A stretch of DNA of 64,000 nucleotides from Capronia americana (Eukaryota; Ascomycota; Eurotiomycetes; Chaetothyriales; Herpotrichiellaceae). A model generated the notes under the pieces. It did not search any database, was not told where the DNA came from, and saw only the letters and a program-made list of their open reading frames with translations. Positions 57,037 through 64,000 of this stretch are shown piece after piece (the stretch's first letter is position 1; each line of letters begins with the position of its first letter). The stretch is taken from positions 248,001 to 312,000 of the forward strand of contig JADWQD010000015.1 in NCBI GenBank assembly GCA_016110215.1, in the 5' to 3' direction. The translations under genes were made by a program, and so were the position numbers.

Positions 57037-57861
57037 TGTATTTACGGTCGAGGTGAAGGTATGTTGATGTGATGTAGATACAGTTAGGTGTTGGCCGAAT
57101 AGAAAATAGAAAATAAACACTAGTGTCGAGTCAGAGGCTTGACAGTTGATAAGATGAGGATGAAATCCAAAGTAAAGTGAGAGAGGCGAATCGAGGTGCC
57201 GAGTACTGCAGACTGGTGTTTACTGATTGTAAATTGGAGGTGCAAGAAATCTGGATGAAATCTGGATGTCGCACGAGTGACGCTGTCCAGATACTGTCAG
57301 AATGCAGTCTGCTCTTCTTCACTATTCACTGAGGTTGAGGTGATGTTTGGGCGGTGGCGGATCAGACAGTTTCTCCAAACTATTCTTGAGCAAGAAAATG
57401 ATTATGAAACGGCAAGTACCGTCAGTGATGAAGCCTCGTCGGTTTGTCGAGCACGGAGTGCTAGAAGGAGCCGTATCATAAGACGGATCCTTGCCGATTC
57501 GCCCCACGGTCGTTTATTAGGACACTGCATCGAGGCTTCTCTTCCTGCGGCTCCTACTCGGTCACAGATGTAACAGCACCCGACCGCGAAGCGCCAGGAC
57601 TCAGTCATGCCTTCGACGATTATTAGTCTGCGAAGAAAAAGGTCTGATATTGAATTGGGTAAGAAACAATGCAAGGGTGGTATCTCAGAATCTCAGAAAT
57701 CGCTTCACTGCTGTGGCTTAACAAGTCTTTTCAATGTCCCTCTCGCATATCCTTGTTCATGGTCTTCTTCCCGCCCTGCGCCAGCTAAGATCAAACCAGC
57801 CCGAACCGCTCCCCTTCGGTAGTTTTGCCTTTCATAACCATTTGCATCCGCTTGTCATTCA
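57037..57861. other. intergenic, 0.8 kb
   Basis: It holds the promoter of the DUF6640 gene (next to 57037) and the 3' flank of the SANT-WD40 gene (next to 57861). Frames are short, and no gene is supported. Confidence 0.5.
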
Positions 57862-60297
57862 TTACTCGGAGTAATGGCTCTCCAATTGTTCCTCCCACCG
57901 CTCCGCCAACATAAACTTGAAGTCTTCTTTCGGCAGCGGTGACTTTGACTTCCCGAAAAGATGCAGACGACCATCCTCATCACCAATCACCAGAGACGAA
58001 TGATCCGGTGAGAACTTGCCACAGAGTATCTCGTTTCCAATGTCGGCAACATTCTGGACAAGGACATCAGCTCGAGAGCGACGGGTGTCCCAGAGTTTGA
58101 GAAATCCGTCACTGCCTCCGGTATAGAGCTGGCCAGGGTTGCGAGTCCATTCCACGTATCTCACACCGACATCGTTCAGCTCGCGATCAAGTCCCCGAAC
58201 AAAGCCGCTGACAGGGTCGCCATGGCTCAAGGTATGCATTGGGTTTCGGGGGTTGCGTAGATCCCAGACATATGTTGAACCATCGGTGCAGGAGGCCGTG
58301 ACGAGGCCAAAATCGTAGGTCACATCATTAATGTCTCTTGCTGCACAACTGAAAGTCATTGTCGGTCGCGGTTCTGTTGTCGAGTATAGTTTGACAACGG
58401 AGTGTTCCCATGGCTCTTTCTTTTCCATGGGGTCCGTCACGGCGCCGACGACGAAAGAGTCGCCAAGCGGAGACCAGGTGCAATCAGACACAAAAGTATT
58501 GCCTTCGTCGAAAGACATCGGTATGCTTGTACCTTCGGCGAGCTCCCACACAAACATGCAACCGGCACCAAAGATCCCATCAAGAGTATCGTCATCCTGT
58601 CCGAAACCGGCGATGAGTCTGTTCTGGCTTATACCTTTGCCAAACTTAAGGCAGGTAGGGGCATAAGTAAAGGTGGCCAAGGACATCTGTTGGAGAGGGC
58701 GAATTTCTTTACAATCCGCCGTGAGGTCCGCGTCGCCGACAAACACGCGAACTGATCTTGTCCCGCTTTGAGTGCCAGTCGCAATGATAGTGGTCTGATC
58801 TCCAGTAACATCCATTACTTCGATTCTCTTGTTCTTGTAGAGCACCTCCGCCTTGCACCCAATCTGGGACTCATCCTCGAGATCCCAAACTCTCAACTTG
58901 TTGTCGTACCCGCCGGTGTACATTCTATCGCCCGTCTTTCCAAACTTGACAGCACTTACAGTTGTGTACACATATTGCGGCTGACCCTTTGGCCGCTCGA
59001 GGCGATGCTCGGGTAGTTCGCGAATCGTCTTTGTGGAAAGTGAACCGTAGAGCAAGTTGCGCGGTCGATTGTTGGAGAAGTTGCTATCCTCGTCGAAAAT
59101 CGAATTAGTGGCAGCAGCAAAATGCTGACCATCCGGTGACCAGTCCACTTGCACAATATCACTGGAGGCCCCTGAAAATGTGTATCGAAGTTGAAAGTCA
59201 CTATGGTGGCCGAGGGGCTGATTGGGCGTGCGGTTAGCTTTCGATCTCGTGGCTTCAGCGTCGATACCCTTCTTGGACTTCTTCTTAGCCCGTCTGTCCT
59301 TGAAGCCCGAAGTAGATTCCTCTTGTGCCGATGCAGGGTCGTCTGGGGATAGCAAACGTCGCTTTCGTGGCATATGGGGGACTCGCTTCATGACATCTTC
59401 GGCCCAGGTATAGCCCAATCTCTTGCACTTGTCGCGAGTTTGCATTGACCATTTTGCACACATTTGTTCCCATGTACGGGTGTATCCATATCCTAGGTGA
59501 ATGGCTTGTGCGCGTCTCCACATGTCGCCCTTGTTCCCCTCCTGTTCAGTCTCCTGTGACAAGGTATAGATCGTATCTATCATTCGCTGCTCTTCTTCAT
59601 CCGTCCATCTCTTCGGAGTCATCCGGACATGTTTAGGAGTCCTTTCAACTTCTGGCCTCAGAGCGTTTGGCTTTGGAGTTGACGCTGGAGTTTGGGAGGC
59701 TGGTGGACCCATCGGTTGTGGAATGTCAGCCGTGGTGGCATCATGTTCATCCGGCACCAATAGTTCTTCATGGTTGATATCACCCACTGTCTCAGCCTCA
59801 TCATCGTCATCATCATCATCTTCAACGTGGCGGAGGAGTGTTTTCTGATTTGGAGCTCCGTGATCTGGAGCCTGTGGTGAGGGTTTGGAAATTTGCGTTG
59901 GCCGATCGTCCCCGGAATGATCATCCTGAGAATACTGCTCTGGCAGATTTTGCCCTATCCCGCCAAACTGACCAACAGAAGCTCGGGTTGATAGGACAGT
60001 GGGACGCCGTATTTGTGAACTCTGGGCAGCTTCTTCGTTCTGGGCAGCTGTCTGTCGCTGGAATTTAGTATCTTGCGTAGGTTGAACATGGTCTCTCCCT
60101 TTTGCGACATAGTCTCTGCACGCTCTTTTTAGTTGTTTGATAGACTTTGCATGATCGTCTGCCAGAATGCTGGTAAAGCTGGTGAGCGTTCTCAGCCTCT
60201 GTTTGAAATCTCGCTCATGCTCGTCAATTAAGCGAGTGAACTTTTGCTCGGCGGACTCCTCAATGATGTCTGAACCGGAGTCGGACATAGACTCCAT
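57862..60297 (-). CDS. SANT/Myb-like + WD40-repeat protein
   Basis: An 811-aa single-exon protein. The N-terminus is charged and coiled (residues 15-70), followed by disorder with a seven-Asp run near 160-166. Residues 228-300 form a Myb/SANT-like domain: PKRWTDEEEQRMIDTIYTL, then WRRAQAIHLGYGYTRTWEQMCAKW. A basic patch (RKRRL, RRAKKKSKKG) suggests nuclear localisation. From about 375 to 800 there are WD40 repeats, with clear units at DIVQVDWSPDGQHFAAATN, TVSAVKFGKTGDRMYTGGYDNKLRVWDL, NDVTYDFGLVTASCTDGSTYVWDLRN and LYTGGSDGFLKLWDTRRS. The combination points to a chromatin-associated scaffold. I cannot assign it to a named complex. ATG 60297 is the only plausible start. Confidence 0.8.
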   Translation of the reverse strand: MESMSDSGSDIIEESAEQKFTRLIDEHERDFKQRLRTLTSFTSILADDHAKSIKQLKRACRDYVAKGRDHVQPTQDTKFQRQTAAQNEEAAQSSQIRRPTVLSTRASVGQFGGIGQNLPEQYSQDDHSGDDRPTQISKPSPQAPDHGAPNQKTLLRHVEDDDDDDDEAETVGDINHEELLVPDEHDATTADIPQPMGPPASQTPASTPKPNALRPEVERTPKHVRMTPKRWTDEEEQRMIDTIYTLSQETEQEGNKGDMWRRAQAIHLGYGYTRTWEQMCAKWSMQTRDKCKRLGYTWAEDVMKRVPHMPRKRRLLSPDDPASAQEESTSGFKDRRAKKKSKKGIDAEATRSKANRTPNQPLGHHSDFQLRYTFSGASSDIVQVDWSPDGQHFAAATNSIFDEDSNFSNNRPRNLLYGSLSTKTIRELPEHRLERPKGQPQYVYTTVSAVKFGKTGDRMYTGGYDNKLRVWDLEDESQIGCKAEVLYKNKRIEVMDVTGDQTTIIATGTQSGTRSVRVFVGDADLTADCKEIRPLQQMSLATFTYAPTCLKFGKGISQNRLIAGFGQDDDTLDGIFGAGCMFVWELAEGTSIPMSFDEGNTFVSDCTWSPLGDSFVVGAVTDPMEKKEPWEHSVVKLYSTTEPRPTMTFSCAARDINDVTYDFGLVTASCTDGSTYVWDLRNPRNPMHTLSHGDPVSGFVRGLDRELNDVGVRYVEWTRNPGQLYTGGSDGFLKLWDTRRSRADVLVQNVADIGNEILCGKFSPDHSSLVIGDEDGRLHLFGKSKSPLPKEDFKFMLAERWEEQLESHYSE

Positions 60298-61390
60298 AGT
60301 TGATGAAGCTCAGCCCTGACTATTGGAAAGCAAGTCTTCGGGCGTGGTTACAGTGGCACGTTTATATGCAATGGGTGTAATTCATGCAACCAAGCTTTCC
60401 TGAGAGCGTTAGCCTTAAGCGGAAGCTGCGAGCGCAATAGAGATCACTGTGACAAGCCCAAGTGGAAGATTGACATACATTGATGATAACGGGCCACAAA
60501 TCCAATTATGTCAAACGGCGGCAGTAGGGATAGCGAAAAGTCGATAATAGGTGATTTGGCTGACGGAAGATGGCCAAAGGTAAGTGCAAGGCTTTTTTAA
60601 GACCGTTGTTCTTAAGAAGCACCGACGAGGCTTGAACACCGACTTTGGTCTGAGGTAAGTCGAAAAAGGCTGAAGGCGAGAAAAGTTATTGCCGCGATAT
60701 ATCGCAGCTTACCAGGGTACGAGTCAGTGAATGAGAGCACCGTACGGAGGTGGAAAGTGAAGGGTTGAGGGAGAGTTAAGTCGACTTCTACCAGCCTAAG
60801 AAGCAAGCAATGATTTAGGAGAAAGCGACTTGGACTTGAGGCTTAGGCGGTAAGCGCTGGGAATAGACGGTTGCACAGCTGTCGAAAGCCGTCTGATTGG
60901 TCGAACCGATTAGGCTTACAGTCTCTTCTAGGATGCTTGAAAGTCTGTCCACGGTTGGCAAACGATAATGTCACCACTATAGAAGCGAATACGTGTAGAA
61001 AGAAAAGTAGCCACCCTTCATGGAGAGCAAGATCTTGTCAGTGAAGAGTGACCAGCTGAAACAGCTAGACAAAGTCATTGTTGCGGGAGCTACGGAGTAT
61101 TAGGTAGCAACCCCAGGGGGCTATCACACTGGAGCTGCAACTCAACCACAGCTTGTTGCACAGTGGGCAGGAAGCCAAGTCTGTAACGTCTCGTGTCGAG
61201 GGATACAAACATCCGTAAGAAGTGCGGCAAGGATAGGATCTTCTCTTGTTTCTGCCTGCGTCTTCACGTCTATACCGAAGAAACCCCGCGAACAAGTCAC
61301 CGATTTACAGTAACTCCCGTTCCCAAGCATGTCTCGTACCAATACTATATCCCACTCCTGCGAACAGTATCTACTCGACAACCACCTACC
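60298..61390. other. divergent intergenic, 1.1 kb
   Basis: It separates the SANT-WD40 gene (-) from the KPWE protein gene (+), and so contains both promoters. TATATAT-like and TTTTTAAG patches occur around 60590-60700. Short frames only. Confidence 0.5.
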
Positions 61391-62347
61391 ATGGCTACCG
61401 TAGACCCGCCACAAGAGGATGTTGCTCACATTCCCGAACCGAATGTCCCAGCCGCCACCAGCGGGTCAGCCGTACCTAAACCTCCTCTCGAAACAATATA
61501 TGACCTAGTCTCCACGTATCCTTTCCACACCGACCGAGAATTTCTCAGCGGTCTTGCCGCGATCCTAGGCCACCCTGATACACCAGCTACACCAGAAGAA
61601 CTGCGGGAGAACTCGGATCTAGTCCTTCAAGCACGGTGCTTCTACCTCTCGCGGAATTTGAGCGTTGATCCGCCAATTGATCCGGGAAAATACCTCGAAT
61701 GGGCTGCCCTGAAAGAGCGGTCGCCTGCGCCAAATGTCCATCTTCAGCAGCCTGGAATCAGTCCGCATAATGCAACGGCCGTTCCAGTCGTGTTACCCGA
61801 TCTCCAACCTACACAAACGAAGCCTACGACCGATGCTCAACAGCTCGAGGCAGAACGCATAGTGCCACCAACCCCGTCATCGGCAGATGGACAGCATACT
61901 CAACCCAGTACCGCCCCAGCTCCGTCTCCCCCCGTATCAACTTCCCCAGACCAAGAAGCGGAGCCACCCTATCCAAACTCCTTCGCCGCTATCGTGGACC
62001 TGATAACCCGAAACCTGCCCATCCCCGGGATTGAAGACATTCCACCCACCGTCCTCGAACCCGGGACGAGTAAAATTGACAAAACACCGCGACGTAGGAA
62101 GCCTTGGGAGAAGGATGCCGACACTGCCGCTCCAACTGGCGTCGAAGAGGAGAAGCAGGAAGCCACGGCAACCGATGCAGGAGCAATCGAGCCTGGTGGG
62201 CTCCAAGATAGAGACACGATCCAGTCGAGCGACGTCGCAAAGGAGAGCAGTACAAACGGACATGTCAGGCCCGGCCAAGATCAAGGTGTGGTGAAAATGC
62301 TGCAGCCAAACGCCATCGCTCCAAGCGGCCTGTTGAGTAACGATTGA
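61391..62347 (+). CDS. KPWE-motif protein, candidate Pex39-like peroxin
   Basis: A 318-aa single-exon protein. Residues 34-92 are a helical fungal domain (TIYDLVSTYPFHTDREFLSG, LRENSDLVLQARCFYLSRNL). Residues 110-190 are disordered and Pro-rich. At 192-240 comes YPNSFAAIVDLITRNLPIPG, then IEDIPPTVLEPG, then RRRKPWEK. The 'SFxxIVxLIxxGxPIPGI ... KPWE' arrangement is the signature I know from the small peroxin Pex39 (yeast YJR012C, human C6orf226) and from related fungal peroxisomal proteins. In Pex39 the (K/R)PWE motif serves PTS2 import with Pex7. The large N-terminal domain is not in human C6orf226, so orthology is inferred. ATG 61391 (ACCATGG context) was chosen; the frame is open upstream. 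Confidence 0.7.
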   Translation: MATVDPPQEDVAHIPEPNVPAATSGSAVPKPPLETIYDLVSTYPFHTDREFLSGLAAILGHPDTPATPEELRENSDLVLQARCFYLSRNLSVDPPIDPGKYLEWAALKERSPAPNVHLQQPGISPHNATAVPVVLPDLQPTQTKPTTDAQQLEAERIVPPTPSSADGQHTQPSTAPAPSPPVSTSPDQEAEPPYPNSFAAIVDLITRNLPIPGIEDIPPTVLEPGTSKIDKTPRRRKPWEKDADTAAPTGVEEEKQEATATDAGAIEPGGLQDRDTIQSSDVAKESSTNGHVRPGQDQGVVKMLQPNAIAPSGLLSND

Positions 62348-63754
62348 GACACCTTGATTGACAATCATACCCATACCGCGCTGCCCGCAGTCACCGCGCG
62401 GCAGCGGATCATTCGCTTCCGCATTTACCTCAAAGCGAGATCCGGCCAAATCGATGCCTCCAAGTGGCATGTTCATCTGCGGCAGTTTGAAGGACTCAAG
62501 TACAAAAATGGCGAGACCCATGGCCAGGATAGCCATCTCCGCACTGAACAGACCTTCGGGCGCGTACTTCATGCAGCGTCTGTTGCACTTCGCATGCTCT
62601 GATCCTTTATCTCTTGCTCGGATCTTTGAACTTACGGCCTTGACTCAGCCGACGCAAAAGTCACTGCCCGCTAATATTCACACCAATGATACGGGTAACA
62701 TCAAGTAGAGCATCGCCCACGCGGCAACATCCACAGCAAGACCACAGGCGAAGATCCTCGCCTGCCCTTCCTCGACACCAGTGCAAGCCACAAGAAAGGT
62801 CGAGAAAGGCCCAGCACGCAGCATGGGCATGTTTCGCGGTATCGAATAGACTATGCGAGAATTAACCACCTGCGTCGAGACCGTAGCGGGCAGTCAGGAA
62901 ACTGGCTTGCCTCACTTTGCCTGCCTGGGTCTTTACCATCCGCAGAGCTCAACTGGTGTCGCTGTCGGATCAGCGAATGAAAGCAGTAGTATTGCAGCTG
63001 GACGGGAATTGTGCCACGTTGCTTTGGTTGCTGTTTCATCACGCACAACTGATGAGGTAGATTTCCGAAGCCGAACACCGAATTTGCACCAGAGCTAAAA
63101 CCTCGACTTCGCAATTTGCTGAAGGACGGGTAGGGGAAGATCATATGGAGCACTTGTTTCAGCTATGATATTCACTATCTGTTACATTCCCCTGATCATC
63201 CCGGATGTTTGATCATGCTTTCGGAAAATACATGCTTGGTCTTTGTTCCCAATCCATTCACTCTTGCGGCAAGACAATCGTCAAGGACATGATATGATAC
63301 ACACCCAACCACCATGAGTGATGAACATGGACCTCCATAACGCTGATTGTTCTGAAATTGCCGCCAACAAAGTGCGACTCCCAACCACAGACACCCACAC
63401 ACACGGCCGATGTCAGCTGAGAATCGTTCGTATCCGTTGGGCAGATATGACACATTCCTTGTCGATATTGAGTAGCACATACACTTGATATTGTTGTCTG
63501 GTAACACCGGGATGAACGTGGACCAGCCAAGAGTTGCAGGCCAAGAAGTGTCACTGACTTCAAACACCGGAGTGGTAGTCTCGCGGCCATCCTTCAGCGT
63601 CAGTCATCGTCAGTATTCCAAGGTGCAGGGTAGGTCCCCTCTGTTGTAGCGACAGTCTTGTAGAATACCTTCAGTTTGACAGAGATGACCAGTAAGTAGA
63701 TGAGATATTGAAGTGTGACGCGAGTCCTGGCGTGAAGTTTCCTCGAGTCTTGAC
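62348..63754. other. intergenic with a possible minus-strand membrane-protein gene
   Basis: On the minus strand, 62860-62680 reads a frame with RAGPFSTFLVACTG and FACGLAVDVAAWAMLYLMLP. 62572-62400 reads another frame with GLFSAEMAILAMGLAIFVLE. The two would have to be joined by an intron of about 100 nt (GTGTGA at about 62680 is a weak donor), and I find no start or end that completes a gene. It may be a real gene missed here or a decayed one. 62900-63754 shows only short frames, plus the 3' flank of the Pumilio gene. Confidence 0.35.
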
Positions 63755-64000
63755 TTAGCGGAAGCGAGGCCACTGGTTGCGTGGTTGGCCAGGAGCACCG
63801 AATGGGTTGACAACAGCACCTGGGCCCGGACGAGTGACTTGGTTGGGATTACAGCAGAGCATAGCAACTCGAGATCCGAACTTGGAACCACGAAGGGACA
63901 CCATGTGCTTGCGAATGTGAATGGCCACTTGCTCACGCTGATGATGGTGAGTATTCATCAGGATCCACTGGATGAGATAGTTGCCGTACTGGTCGCCAGC
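63755..64000 (-). CDS. C-terminus of a Pumilio-family (PUF) RNA-binding protein, partial
   Basis: The frame is open from the window's right edge to a stop at 63755, giving the last 81 residues. DQYGNYLIQWILMNT is a PUF repeat (the N-Y-x-x-Q type RNA-reading triad), and HIRKHMVSLRGSKFGSRVAML is the start of the closing repeat. It ends in a Gly/Pro-rich tail (RPGPGAVVNPFGAPG). The 'LIQWIL' and 'MVSLRGSKFGSRVAMLC' forms resemble Jsn1/Puf2-type fungal PUF proteins more than Puf3. PUF proteins bind 3' UTRs and control mRNA stability or translation. The 5' part lies beyond the window. Confidence 0.85.
   Translation of the reverse strand, partial: AGDQYGNYLIQWILMNTHHHQREQVAIHIRKHMVSLRGSKFGSRVAMLCCNPNQVTRPGPGAVVNPFGAPGQPRNQWPRFR

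Noticed and set aside
1..64000. CRISPR arrays, bacterial operons, rRNA genes, complete transposons or viral genes
   Set aside because: No regularly spaced short repeats, no ribosome-binding-site-led operons, no rRNA signatures, and no reverse transcriptase, transposase or capsid motifs were seen on either strand.

Overview
This window is nuclear DNA of a filamentous ascomycete (Pezizomycotina). The evidence is the gene structure: mostly short introns of about 50-170 nt with GTRNGT-type donors and CAG/TAG acceptors. The gene repertoire agrees: a Zn2Cys6 regulator, a BtgE-type GH17 cell-wall enzyme, Opi1, Sin3, a glycine-rich 'beta-flanking' protein, a DUF6640-type membrane protein and Jac1. 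I cannot fix the class. The stand-alone copia-type beta-barrel gene and the general style suggest Eurotiomycetes or Dothideomycetes, but that is a guess. Nothing looks bacterial, organellar or plasmid-derived.

Layout, left to right. 0.3-1.4 kb: adenine/adenosine deaminase family gene (+), converging on a Zn2Cys6 transcription factor (-, 1.6-3.6 kb), with a duplicated block between their 3' ends. 4.3-5.8 kb: seven-exon 2-oxoglutarate/Fe(II) dioxygenase (-). 8.9-9.7 kb: unknown 253-aa protein (-). 11.8-13.9 kb: BtgE-like GH17 glucanase (-) with a WxDW-repeat stalk. 15.7-20.6 kb: SIN3 (-), followed upstream by a glycine-rich protein (-, 21.0-22.0 kb). 23.6-25.6 kb: MYND protein and the mitochondrial co-chaperone Jac1, both (+). 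25.9-26.7 kb: a host-like gene holding a copia-type Pol beta-barrel domain (-). 29.3-33.5 kb: an unknown protein and a Zn-cluster-less fungal regulator-like protein, both (+). 35.2-37.7 kb: divergent pair Prp45 (-) and Cox17 (+). 38.1-42.8 kb: exocyst Sec10 (-) and Opi1 (-). 44.3-45.2 kb: KDEL receptor Erd2 (-). 47.3-48.9 kb: protein with a gypsy-type integrase H2C2 zinc-binding domain (-). 48.9-55.2 kb: a gene-poor 6.3-kb stretch ending in a degenerate ~70-bp tandem repeat. 55.2-57.0 kb: quinolinate phosphoribosyltransferase (+) converging on a DUF6640-type membrane protein (-). 57.9-60.3 kb: SANT + WD40 protein (-). 61.4-62.3 kb: KPWE-motif protein resembling the peroxin Pex39 (+). Right edge: C-terminus of a Pumilio-family RNA-binding protein (-, runs off the window).

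Most genes are unrelated housekeeping loci: chromatin repression (Sin3), splicing (Prp45), Fe-S and copper delivery in mitochondria (Jac1, Cox17), secretion (Sec10, Erd2), phospholipid control (Opi1), NAD synthesis (QPRTase) and peroxisome import (Pex39-like). I see no secondary-metabolite cluster. For the spliced genes I placed introns by hand. In every complete gene the chosen exons sum to a whole number of codons and join recognisable motifs in frame, which is good internal support, but no transcript data were available. Several of the longest open frames begin at GTG or TTG; for those I used the first sensible ATG.
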